Source: Candidatus Hodarchaeota archaeon
GTDB taxonomy: Archaea; Asgardarchaeota; Heimdallarchaeia; Hodarchaeales; YT1-057
Assembly: GCA_016839955.1 (NCBI GenBank)
Contig: JAEOTI010000552.1
Span: 1 to 5,951 of the forward strand
Reading direction: 5' to 3'
Length of the DNA: 5,951 nt
In this document: in pieces, positions 1 through 5,745 of the stretch
Numbering within the stretch: the first letter of the stretch is position 1
Layout of the letters: every line of letters begins with the position of its first letter
Notes under the pieces: generated by a model
What the model was told of the DNA's origin: nothing
Database searches by the model: none
What the model saw: only the letters and a program-made list of their open reading frames with translations
Made by a program: the position numbers and the translations under genes

Positions 1-32
1 ATATAAAGGTACTAGTCACTATTCCTTTATAT
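1..32. promoter_or_regulatory. Inverted pair of TATA-like boxes (possible divergent promoters)
   Basis: A perfect 9-bp inverted repeat places ATATAAAGG at 1-9 and its complement CCTTTATAT at 24-32, 14 bp apart. Each arm, read outward, resembles an archaeal TATA box: the right arm for rightward and the left arm for leftward transcription. A start site about 25 bp beyond the right arm would fall near 55, before the ATG at 75. The repeat touches the window edge and may extend beyond it. AT-rich DNA gives such boxes by chance, so this is tentative. Confidence 0.35.
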
Positions 33-74
33 ATTCGAAAAGAAGTTGTAGGTTCAGATTTTTTGGTCAATATA

Positions 75-290
75 ATGTATATGAAAATGAAATCAAAACC
101 TCTTGGGAAAACCAAGGGGAATCAGAACCCTCCCAGAGAAAATTCAGCAATTGTGCTTAGTCCTCCCTCTGACTCATGCTATTTCCTTTTTTTCGTCGCA
201 AAAGCTCTTGAAAGACTTCTTCAATCTGCGAGAGTCAAAAATCTCTTGTCAAAACACTCTCACGAATTTGTAATTTTTGAGCTTGAATAA
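75..290 (+). CDS. Doubtful small ORF, 71 aa, unknown
   Basis: The open frame starts at ATG 75 (an in-frame TTG lies at 63) and ends in TAA at 288-290. It has no recognisable domain. The first third is lysine/asparagine/proline-rich, and the rest could form one or two helices. In favour is a TATA-like box at 24-32 at a sensible distance. Against it are the odd composition, no clear Shine-Dalgarno sequence, a hairpin inside the 5' part (99-119), and an opposite-strand frame over the same bases that looks more protein-like. It is listed because it could be a small gene; I would not assign a function. Confidence 0.22.
   Translation: MYMKMKSKPLGKTKGNQNPPRENSAIVLSPPSDSCYFLFFVAKALERLLQSARVKNLLSKHSHEFVIFELE
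99..119 (-). terminator. Hairpin with trailing T-rich stretch, candidate minus-strand terminator
   Basis: CCTCTTGG (99-106), the loop GAAAA and CCAAGGGG (112-119) form an 8-bp stem. Read on the minus strand, the stem (one mismatch) is followed by TTTTG and more T-rich sequence. It sits about 40 bp beyond the stop of the decayed minus-strand frame at 157, as a terminator for that former gene would. As plus-strand RNA the stem is complete with one G-U pair, so an RNA element inside the 75-290 ORF is the alternative. Confidence 0.3.
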
Positions 291-315
291 GTCTATTAAT
301 AAGTCTATTAATCAT
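157..315 (-). pseudogene. Decayed small minus-strand reading frame with internal stop
   Basis: On the minus strand an ATG at 315-313 opens a 26-codon frame that ends in TGA at 237-235. The same frame then continues for 25 more codons to TAA at 159-157. The two halves together read like one helical, charged protein: the first contains QAQKLQIRESVLTRDF and the second LSQIEEVFQELLRRKKG. That resemblance across a stop codon is the only evidence for a former gene. The N-terminal part lies in a 12-bp tandem duplication, which repeats INRL. No family is recognised. It could also be chance, given its length. Confidence 0.25.
286..312. repeat. 12-bp tandem duplication (2.25 copies)
   Basis: AATAAGTCTATT occurs at 286-297 and again at 298-309, followed by AAT of a third copy. 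The copies are identical, which suggests a recent duplication by slippage. It lies just upstream of the palindrome cluster and the gajA-like promoter. Its period is a multiple of three, so it is frame-neutral on either strand. Confidence 0.85.
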
Positions 316-345
316 CAACGTGGCCACGATATCGTTAATCAACGT
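308..345. promoter_or_regulatory. Palindrome cluster upstream of the Gabija operon, candidate operator
   Basis: Two perfect 10-bp palindromes overlap by three bases: CGTGGCCACG at 319-328 and ACGATATCGT at 326-335. They are bracketed by direct repeats, TTAATCATCAACGT (308-321) and TTAATCAACGT (335-345), which differ by a 3-base indel. The cluster is locally more GC-rich than its surroundings and ends about 45 bp before the TATA-like box of the 418 gene. That position suits a regulator-binding site or an upstream activating site. No protein from the window is shown to bind it. A relic insertion or attachment site is another possibility. Confidence 0.4.
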
Positions 346-390
346 AATAAAAGGGCAGAGAATTACACGTCTATGCTGAAAAGTAATTAA

Positions 391-401
391 GATTATATTT
401 T
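391..401 (+). promoter_or_regulatory. TATA-like box for the gajA-gajB operon
   Basis: GATTATATTTT is centred about 22-26 bp before ATG 418. Archaeal transcription starts roughly 25 bp downstream of the TATA centre, so the message would begin at or very near the ATG, giving a leaderless or nearly leaderless transcript. The only Shine-Dalgarno-like sequence before 418 is a weak GGAAG, which agrees with that reading. Confidence 0.45.
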
Positions 402-417
402 ATTCGGAAGTTTGTGC

Positions 418-2106
418 ATGATTTTAAGAACGGTTGAAATTACCAACCTACGAATGTTTGAAAATGTAAAGATCGAATTCTCTTCATTCACGATTATTAT
501 TGGAGCCAACAACTCTGGAAAAACAACACTGATAGAGACATTAAATAGATTATTTAGGGTTAATAACCCCATGAGTAATATTTTTGAAGAGGAGGAGTTC
601 AGGGATTCATCAGAATCGATTCAAATAAGACTTTCCTTTGATACTTTCTCTGATGCTGATAAAGCACTATTTATTGGGAAAATTCATCAGAATTCATCTA
701 GTAATGAGCTAGAACTTATAATTCAATATCAACAATCAATAACTGAGGACTATCCTATTTGGAAATTTCTGTATCCAGACGACAGGGAGTTAAGATTGGT
801 TGAAGCTAGGCACTTACGCTACTTTCTCTTCTATTCTCATACTGTCCGTGGTCCTCGTGATCACCTTCGACCACAGAGAGCTGGACTGTTTAAGGATTTG
901 ATTAAAACTATTAGATTTTCAAATGACGAAACAGAACGAATTCAAAAAGCTGTTTCAGCCGTGAATCAGCAATTAAAGACCATCTCAAAACTTGAAGAAT
1001 TAAGGCAGACTTTAGACAACCAAATTACTGAAGATCTTCCTACTCCCTTCAACCTATCTTTTAGTTTTTCCTCCGAAGAACCACGAAAGCTATTGAAAAG
1101 TATTTCAATATACCTTGATGAATTAGGGAGAACAGATTCTATTTTTGAATATGGATCGGGGTATCAGAATTTAATTGCGATTATCATGTTTTTTTCTCTT
1201 GTTTCAATGAGTACTGAGAGACAAGCGCTATTTTTAGGGATAGAAGAACCCGAAGCGCACATGCATCCGCAGTTATTGAAAATCTTATTGCGATATCTGA
1301 AAAATCAATCTGCTCAATATCAAATAATTCTAACGACGCACTCTCCTCTAGTGGTTCGTGATTCAGACGCATTTAATATTGTAGTATTGAGAAGAACAAA
1401 TCAATGCTATGTGAGACAACTTCCTAAGTCATCCCAAGAATTTTACACTGAAAAATTATACAAAAAAGTAACCACAGAATTTTGTGAAGCGTTGTTTGCT
1501 AAAGGGGTGGTACTTGTGGAAGGATTTAGTGACCATGTTGTTTATCAAGGACTATGGGACGATTTTTATCGGGGAGATGCTTATTTTTTCTCAGGTGGAG
1601 GAATTGCCTCTACAGCAGGAGCGACTGTTCTCGTAAAAATAGCGAAGGCCCTAAAATCCTTTGATACGCCTATTTTCTACCTTCTCGATAATGATGATGA
1701 GGGTATATTAGCATTTAAGCAATTAGTAGATGCAGGAATGTCTCCGAGTCCTCCTCAGTCCATATCTGAGAATCAAATTCCATCACATGTCAATAGTCAA
1801 TCGAACTCGAACATAATGTTTGTTACTCCTCTGGAAAAGTTAATGCTTAATTCGAATGAGTCGATTGTAGAAGCAGCGATAAGAAAATATCCTAACCAGT
1901 CTTTAGTGGATAATTTTTCGCAAGACATTACAGATCCTACCAAAACCCAACAAGAAATCAATTCAATATTCTTAAATAATATGAAAAAAGATAAAATTCT
2001 CCTTGCTTTCAATTTTTTAGAAGAGGTGCAAGAGAAAACTGACATCGAAGGGGAATTTACTGATATTCTGGATAAAATAGAGGAGTGGATTGGAAATATC
2101 AGATAG
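418..2106 (+). CDS. gajA: OLD-family ATPase/TOPRIM endonuclease, GajA-like (Gabija)
   Basis: This 562-aa protein has the full architecture of GajA, the ATP-regulated DNA-nicking nuclease of Gabija anti-phage defence. The N-terminal ABC-type ATPase shows Walker A GANNSGKTT (29-37), an ABC signature-like GSGYQN (246-251), Walker B with IEEPE (275-279) and the H-loop TTHSP (306-310). The C-terminal TOPRIM domain shows VLVEGFSD (365-372, metal-binding E368), DNDDEG (424-429, D424 and D426) and a late lysine-rich stretch including K526 before a conserved-looking helix. Length is close to known GajA proteins (just under 600 aa). ATG 418 is chosen over the in-frame TTG 412 because the ATPase beta strand begins immediately and the TATA spacing fits. 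The gene overlaps the helicase gene by 17 bp, which is the Gabija order. All catalytic motifs look intact. A stand-alone OLD nuclease is unlikely given the neighbour. Confidence 0.9.
   Translation: MILRTVEITNLRMFENVKIEFSSFTIIIGANNSGKTTLIETLNRLFRVNNPMSNIFEEEEFRDSSESIQIRLSFDTFSDADKALFIGKIHQNSSSNELELIIQYQQSITEDYPIWKFLYPDDRELRLVEARHLRYFLFYSHTVRGPRDHLRPQRAGLFKDLIKTIRFSNDETERIQKAVSAVNQQLKTISKLEELRQTLDNQITEDLPTPFNLSFSFSSEEPRKLLKSISIYLDELGRTDSIFEYGSGYQNLIAIIMFFSLVSMSTERQALFLGIEEPEAHMHPQLLKILLRYLKNQSAQYQIILTTHSPLVVRDSDAFNIVVLRRTNQCYVRQLPKSSQEFYTEKLYKKVTTEFCEALFAKGVVLVEGFSDHVVYQGLWDDFYRGDAYFFSGGGIASTAGATVLVKIAKALKSFDTPIFYLLDNDDEGILAFKQLVDAGMSPSPPQSISENQIPSHVNSQSNSNIMFVTPLEKLMLNSNESIVEAAIRKYPNQSLVDNFSQDITDPTKTQQEINSIFLNNMKKDKILLAFNFLEEVQEKTDIEGEFTDILDKIEEWIGNIR
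2080..2092 (+). promoter_or_regulatory. Ribosome binding site and TTG start of the helicase gene
   Basis: GAGGAG at 2080-2085 lies four bases before TTG 2090, inside the 3' end of the nuclease gene. No ATG or GTG occurs in this frame between 2090 and the Walker A motif (helicase residues 29-36), and the first internal ATG comes after it. The TTG is therefore effectively the only start that keeps the ATPase site. The overlap suggests coupled translation of the two subunits. Confidence 0.7.
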
Positions 2107-3856
2107 AGAACTGGTTTTCGATGAAGATCAAATTCAAGCAATTAATCACGGGGATGGCCCCTGTGCAGTATTTGCAGGCCCAGGCAGTGGAAAGACATTA
2201 GTTCTAACGCAAAGGGTCTTTCGTTTGATACGTGAGAAAATAGTGGAGTATCCCTTCAATATCTTAGCTATTACGTTCACTAATAGAGCAACAGAGGAAA
2301 TGGAGAGTAGATTGAAAAAACTTTTAACTAGACGAGAATTAGATCGAGTTAAAATCTCAACTTTCCACTCTTTCTGCAATGAAATCCTCATTCATTATGG
2401 TTATCTTATTGGTTTTGAGGATTTTTACATTTTCGATCCTCTAGAAAGTAAAAGGTTAATAGATGATTTTAAAAAGAGACGAAGTCCAGTGAGATATCGT
2501 CAATTATCCGAACCAAGATATGAGAATTATTCAAAATGGCTAAGACATCAGTATAATCCAAGGATTCCTAGAATAAGGAGAACTTATTCAGATCTCAATC
2601 AATTCTTTAAAGATTATCAAGCGATGGATTTTGCACACATTTTATACTATACTCATATGCTATTCCAACAAGAAGAATGGGTTCTATCACTTTACCAGAT
2701 TGCTTTTCCATATGTCTTAATTGATGAATTCCAAGACACAAATGAAATCCAATACAAGATTGTACATCAACTATGCTCTGAATCAAGAAATATTTTTATC
2801 GTAGGAGATGATGACCAACAGATTTTTCAATTTCGTGGAGCCTTGAATGAGATTTTTTCCAGATTTTATCTTGATTTTGACAGTCAAAAATTAATCCCTC
2901 TCAGATATAATTACCGGTCTGGCCCTGAAATCGTAGATAGAGCACAGGAGATTCGTGAGCAAAAGACAGAGGTAATGGATAAAAACATGATTCCATTTAA
3001 TACTGAAAGAGAATGCCTTGTATTTCAGCAGGAGCCTTTTGATTCTATAGAGGAAGAAATAGACTTTGTCATTGAAAAAGTCCGATGGTCAAACGAGGAA
3101 AAGCAAATTCCCTTTCATGAAATAGCAATCTTGACTCAACAGTGGAAGTATTTAGAGAATTATGTTAATCATTTAGAAAACCAAGACCTTCCCTTTCGGT
3201 TTCTACAACCCACAAATTTTCAAAATAAGGTAGAATTCCCTATTGCTACTATTATATTAGCCTTTTTACGATCAATTCAACGTCCTAATTCTAATTTTGA
3301 GCTTCGAAACCTTACACTCTCGTATATATCAAACAACTCGTTATCTAGAGAACTATATGAATCAATTCCAATGCAAGAAGAATATACTGAAGTCAAAGAG
3401 TTTATAACTGACATGATTCAAGATGAACTGTTGGAAGACATTATCAATTTAGTAGAAGATCCAGAAGAAGAATTACTTCCTAAATTAAATGAATTAATCG
3501 ATCTCCTACAAGGATCCTTAAATAATCGTCCTAAAGAAACAATTGAAGATGCCTTTTTGGATTTTCTTCTTGAGTATTTACAAGAACGTACAAAAACAAC
3601 GTTCAATTTAGGACGTGTAGTGTCCGAGTTCCTTTTAAGAGGTTATCATGAATATGTTGAGGAAAATAAACTCAATCTGAGTACTTATCACACTTCCAAG
3701 GGACTTCAATTTGATGTCGTGTTTATGGTAGGCTGTCATATTCAAAGAAATATAGACGACGAAGAAATCAATAAAACGTTTGTTGCATTCACCAGGGCCA
3801 GAAAGTACATCTTTTTAACCTGTGTAGAAGATTATCCAAGGCATCTCGAAGAGTGA
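2090..3856 (+). CDS. gajB: UvrD/PcrA-type superfamily 1 helicase, GajB-like (Gabija)
   Basis: This 588-aa protein carries the superfamily 1A helicase motifs in order. They are the Q motif around Q14, Walker A AGPGSGKT (29-36), motif Ia AITFTN (60-65), Ib STFHSF (90-95), Walker B DEFQD (212-216), motif III GDDDQQIFQFRG (239-250), motif IV NYRS (274-277), motif V STYHTSKGLQFD (531-542) and motif VI FVAFTRAR (564-571). In Gabija, GajB binds ATP and joins GajA in a large complex that degrades phage DNA; that role is inferred here from homology and gene order. The protein is somewhat longer than the roughly 500 aa I recall for the Bacillus GajB, with an acidic stretch around residues 440-475 in the 2A/2B region. 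It starts at TTG inside the nuclease gene. A repair helicase is the alternative, but adjacency to the OLD nuclease argues for defence. Confidence 0.88.
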   Translation: MEISDRELVFDEDQIQAINHGDGPCAVFAGPGSGKTLVLTQRVFRLIREKIVEYPFNILAITFTNRATEEMESRLKKLLTRRELDRVKISTFHSFCNEILIHYGYLIGFEDFYIFDPLESKRLIDDFKKRRSPVRYRQLSEPRYENYSKWLRHQYNPRIPRIRRTYSDLNQFFKDYQAMDFAHILYYTHMLFQQEEWVLSLYQIAFPYVLIDEFQDTNEIQYKIVHQLCSESRNIFIVGDDDQQIFQFRGALNEIFSRFYLDFDSQKLIPLRYNYRSGPEIVDRAQEIREQKTEVMDKNMIPFNTERECLVFQQEPFDSIEEEIDFVIEKVRWSNEEKQIPFHEIAILTQQWKYLENYVNHLENQDLPFRFLQPTNFQNKVEFPIATIILAFLRSIQRPNSNFELRNLTLSYISNNSLSRELYESIPMQEEYTEVKEFITDMIQDELLEDIINLVEDPEEELLPKLNELIDLLQGSLNNRPKETIEDAFLDFLLEYLQERTKTTFNLGRVVSEFLLRGYHEYVEENKLNLSTYHTSKGLQFDVVFMVGCHIQRNIDDEEINKTFVAFTRARKYIFLTCVEDYPRHLEE

Positions 3857-3894
3857 TTTCTATCTGGATCAGAAATCTGAAAAATCTAATTTTT
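3855..3894 (+). terminator. Hairpin plus T-run after the Gabija operon
   Basis: GATTTCT (3855-3861) pairs with AGAAATC (3871-3877) in a perfect 7-bp stem with a 9-base loop, and TTTTT follows at 3890-3894. The stem overlaps the helicase stop codon (3854-3856). Because minus-strand reading frames converge here, the hairpin could end transcription from both sides. The gap between stem and T-run is longer than in a bacterial intrinsic terminator; archaea mainly need the T-run. Confidence 0.4.
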
Positions 3895-4164
3895 GAATTG
3901 CATCCCTTTGTCTGCGGTTCTTTCTTGAACGATTTTTTGATCAATGCCCAGCTGTTCTGCCTTACTGGTCATGGCCTTCCGATAGCAATCCGCAGTGGTC
4001 TCTCCATAACCAGTTTGTAAAAGGACAAAGAGTACCTTCCTTTCATAACTGTCAGTTTTAAATTCACACTTCTGGGCACTTCTGTCCAGTTTCGTGGAAT
4101 TGCTTTTTTTGGCACGATTTTTCCCAAAAGCTATTGCTTCTTTATTCAGGTTTCTTGTTATTTC
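3886..4164 (-). pseudogene. Startless 92-codon open frame, probable gene remnant
   Basis: The 316 bases between the helicase and the longin-like gene hold one long minus-strand open frame, from just after a TAA (4167-4165) to TAG at 3888-3886. It reads as a credible protein fragment, for example KVLFVLLQTGYGETTADCYR and KAEQLGIDQKIVQERTADKG, with mixed charged and hydrophobic residues. It has no ATG, GTG or TTG in its first half; the only good start, ATG 3972, would leave 28 aa. It begins eight bases beyond the stop of the upstream gene in another frame. It may be the 3' end of a decayed gene or a frameshifted extension of that gene. No family is recognised. Confidence 0.35.
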
Positions 4165-4172
4165 TTATATCC

Positions 4173-4607
4173 TCACAAAGAATAAGGACGAGTAGCAGAA
4201 GGGTGATGAAAGAAAAATTGCCGCAGAATTTCATCGATTTTATTCTTGAAAGGTTGAAACACGCTAGTACTAACAATGGGTTGGGCTAGGTATTCTGTAT
4301 ATTGGTGGATAAACGAGTGGTATAGCTGGTCAAGGATTTTGCTTAAGTCAATCTGAAATTTCAGGTCTGTCAAGACTGCGACAATAAGATCGGTCTTGGA
4401 TTTGAAAATTATCTTGGTATATTCCAGATGCAACTCTGAGATGTTTTCATTCATTGCAGTCTTCATTATATTATTGATTACAGTAAGTAAAGCACTGAAG
4501 AGATCGATGTGATCCACATCCATTGTCTGATAGTCGTGTGTCAGTAAACACTTGCCTTGGTGGATAATGATGACACTCTTGATCATTGTCTGACAAACCT
4601 GGATCAT
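4173..4607 (-). CDS. Longin/roadblock-like small protein
   Basis: This 144-aa protein begins with a short hydrophobic strand (IKSVIII), then a loop (HQGKCLLTHDY), a long helix with DLFSALLTVINNIM, strands ELHLEYTKIIFKSK and DLIVAVLTD, and a helical tail. This strand-helix-strand order resembles the longin/roadblock-like domains that are expanded in Asgard archaea, often next to small GTPases, where they act as scaffolds or regulators. The assignment is by fold pattern, not by a catalytic motif. ATG 4607 is chosen because it overlaps the upstream TGA as ATGA, a coupled start. An in-frame ATG at 4676 would add 23 residues inside the neighbouring gene and an internal ATG at 4586 is also possible. 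The last residues (FFFHHPSATRPYSL) look unlike a folded domain. The partner and pathway are unknown. Confidence 0.6.
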   Translation of the reverse strand: MIQVCQTMIKSVIIIHQGKCLLTHDYQTMDVDHIDLFSALLTVINNIMKTAMNENISELHLEYTKIIFKSKTDLIVAVLTDLKFQIDLSKILDQLYHSFIHQYTEYLAQPIVSTSVFQPFKNKIDEILRQFFFHHPSATRPYSL

Positions 4608-4957
4608 GGCGGTAAACCTACTGGGGTTCTGGAGTCGGTGAAAAGGTGGCTCAAATATCCACTTATCCCCCCACATAGGAGAATCACTGGCGACGTGTTA
4701 TACCATATTCGTAGAGTTACAAATAGGACAGAAAACGATACCACTAGTCCTAGTAGCATTCGCCACGAATGAAAAAACTCTCTATGGTTCCAATCTGTTG
4801 GGGGTTCGAGGATATTAGGGAGAATAGCCCCAAGACCGCCTCCACTGAGCATTAAAACACTTGTTACTACTAAATCGTAATTTGGCATCCCCTCATACAT
4901 TAACAGTCCGACCCCACCACTGATGATTCCGAGAATTGCGTGATTCTTCACATTCAT
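4604..4957 (-). CDS. YdjM/DUF457-like small membrane protein (putative metal-dependent hydrolase fold)
   Basis: This 117-aa protein is very hydrophobic, with about four membrane segments (roughly residues 7-21, 29-46, 67-86 and 89-106). It keeps the histidine/aspartate pattern of the YdjM/DUF457 family: H6 near the N terminus, GAILPNILEP (43-52), HREFFHS (58-64), and the C-terminal SHLFTDSRTPVGLP (103-116). The family is annotated as membrane-bound, putatively metal-dependent hydrolases, but the reaction is not established. Family members often have LPDxD where this protein has LPNIL, so one metal ligand may be missing. ATG 4957 is preferred; TTG 4963, six bases upstream and closer to a GAAGGG sequence, is also possible. 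It is first in a two-gene minus-strand unit, coupled by ATGA to the longin-like gene. Confidence 0.7.
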   Translation of the reverse strand: MNVKNHAILGIISGGVGLLMYEGMPNYDLVVTSVLMLSGGGLGAILPNILEPPTDWNHREFFHSWRMLLGLVVSFSVLFVTLRIWYNTSPVILLCGGISGYLSHLFTDSRTPVGLPP

Positions 4958-5012
4958 ATCCAATCTACCCTTCTGGTCACTTTTTTCATCTTCGGATAAC
5001 TCATCTAGAAAT

Positions 5013-5026
5013 ACATATATTTAAAG
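5013..5026 (-). promoter_or_regulatory. TATA box for the 4957 to 4173 unit (also readable rightward)
   Basis: On the minus strand the bases read CTTTAAATATATGT, a good archaeal TATA box centred about 62 bp before ATG 4957. Transcription would start near 4993 and leave a leader of about 35 bases. The element is nearly symmetric, so it could also serve the rightward gene at 5093, with a start near 5044. Confidence 0.45.
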
Positions 5027-5050
5027 TTTGCCATAAGTCTATCAAAGTCT

Positions 5051-5060
5051 ACATATATAG
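5051..5060 (+). promoter_or_regulatory. TATA-like box for the 5093 gene
   Basis: ACATATATAG lies about 37 bp before ATG 5093, so a start near 5080 would give a short leader of about 13 bases. The box abuts the right arm of the inverted repeat, so a protein bound there would block it. Confidence 0.4.
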
Positions 5061-5092
5061 ATGAGAGTTATCTCATTACTTATTAATCCGGG

Positions 5093-5479
5093 ATGAAAAT
5101 GACATCTCCGAATTATATGTCCAAGCGCAGGTCAAATATCGAAATATTGAAGTCCCTAAAAGAGTTTGTAGAGAATAAAAAAAGGGAAGGGGTACAAGAA
5201 TTCTTCAAATCAGAATTGAGAAGTTCTAAGGATAAAGTGTTCCCAAAGACTGCATTTAGTTTTTTCCAAATTATTGAAAAAGCACAGACAGAGTTTCCCC
5301 GAATTAAAGTACGAGAAGTAGGAGGTAGTACTCTAATCAGTATCTTGAATGATTCAGAAACATTTGTTGAGTTAATTGACAAATTAATTGCGGATGTCAG
5401 ACTTTCTAAAGAGACATCTGCAGAATTAATTACCCTCCGTACCAAACTTCAATCGGGGGAGATTGATGACCAAAAGTGA
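5093..5479 (+). CDS. Small basic protein, possible winged-helix DNA-binding regulator
   Basis: This 128-aa protein is not confidently assignable. Residues 11-31 (KRRSNIEILKSLKEFVENKKR) resemble the basic first helix of many archaeal winged-helix proteins. A helix-turn-helix-like segment follows (50-66, FPKTAFSFFQIIEKAQT), then a strand-loop-strand (70-84, RIKVREVGGSTLISI) that could be the wing. The C-terminal 40 residues form helices that could dimerise. There are no cysteine pairs or membrane segments. In-frame ATGs at 5093, 5099 and 5117 are all plausible; the first is taken. It faces the inverted repeat at 4995-5072, which fits autoregulation. It is followed 20 bp later by the 5500 gene in the same direction, probably as one operon. 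An uncharacterised coiled-coil or tetrameric protein is the alternative. Confidence 0.55.
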   Translation: MKMTSPNYMSKRRSNIEILKSLKEFVENKKREGVQEFFKSELRSSKDKVFPKTAFSFFQIIEKAQTEFPRIKVREVGGSTLISILNDSETFVELIDKLIADVRLSKETSAELITLRTKLQSGEIDDQK

Positions 5480-5499
5480 GATGCATGTGGTGGTATTAA

Positions 5500-5745
5500 A
5501 TGCCCGATAGAGACCATGTTTATCAGACAACTCTCAAGGATATAGAACAACTGAAAAAGGTGCAGTTGGAAAACCTAGAGTCGTTGAAGACGTTAAGCGA
5601 ATTAAAGAATAATCAACAGATACTTATCGACCAAACAACACGAAATGTCTATACTGCAACTGATGGGCAGGGAAATAAGAAATTTACCAACGAAACCATG
5701 CGGAATACAGAGATCAATAGAAAATTGGCGGAATCGGAAGAATAA
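5500..5745 (+). CDS. Small coiled-coil protein, unknown, apparently truncated
   Basis: This 81-aa protein begins with a charged amphipathic helix (about residues 8-45, rich in L, E, K and Q), passes through a short polar stretch with YTATDGQGNKK, and returns to helix. ATG 5500 is preceded by GTGGTGGT (5487-5494), an acceptable archaeal Shine-Dalgarno sequence 5-7 bases away. The gene lies 20 bp behind the 5093 gene. Translation stops at TAA 5743-5745 in the middle of a helix, and the same frame resumes with a similar helical sequence (see 5746-5877). The intact ancestor, or a read-through product, would be 125 residues. No family or partner is recognised; coiled-coil proteins usually oligomerise or bind another protein. 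Confidence 0.5.
   Translation: MPDRDHVYQTTLKDIEQLKKVQLENLESLKTLSELKNNQQILIDQTTRNVYTATDGQGNKKFTNETMRNTEINRKLAESEE

Larger units (their letters stand above)
4995..5072. promoter_or_regulatory. Long inverted repeat flanking divergent promoters, candidate operator pair
   Basis: GATAACTCATCTA (4995-5007) is repeated in inverted form at 5058-5072, where the reverse complement reads GATAACTCTCATCTA. All 13 bases of the left arm are matched and the right arm has a 2-base insertion. Arm centres are about 64 bp apart, close to six helical turns. The left arm lies between the leftward TATA box and its expected start site; the right arm overlaps or follows the second rightward TATA box. This symmetry is typical of a shared operator controlling both divergent units. 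The 5093 product is one candidate ligand. Confidence 0.5.

Noticed and set aside
1184..1372. Minus-strand ORF inside the nuclease gene
   Set aside because: It lies opposite the Walker B and H-loop coding region, whose plus-strand motifs are unmistakable; no domain or ribosome site.
1797..2141. 114-codon minus-strand ORF across the nuclease-helicase junction
   Set aside because: It is antisense to both real genes, with low-complexity hydrophobic/serine composition typical of a shadow frame.
2146..2391. Minus-strand ORF opposite the helicase N terminus
   Set aside because: It is antisense to Walker A and motifs Ia/Ib of the helicase; no independent support.
3418..3606. Serine-rich minus-strand ORF in the helicase
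   Set aside because: The composition is the reverse complement of the helicase acidic stretch, hence a shadow.
418..3856. PARIS, retron or Zorya-type defence as alternatives to Gabija
   Set aside because: The first gene combines ABC ATPase and TOPRIM in one chain and the second is a complete SF1 helicase; there is no separate TOPRIM toxin, reverse transcriptase or motor protein.
4557..4772. Plus-strand ORF over the longin-like/YdjM junction
   Set aside because: It opposes two better-supported, coupled minus-strand genes and shows no domain.
5113..5445. 110-codon minus-strand ORF opposite the 5093 gene
   Set aside because: It is a mirror of the plus-strand gene, which has a promoter, an operon partner and a more natural composition.
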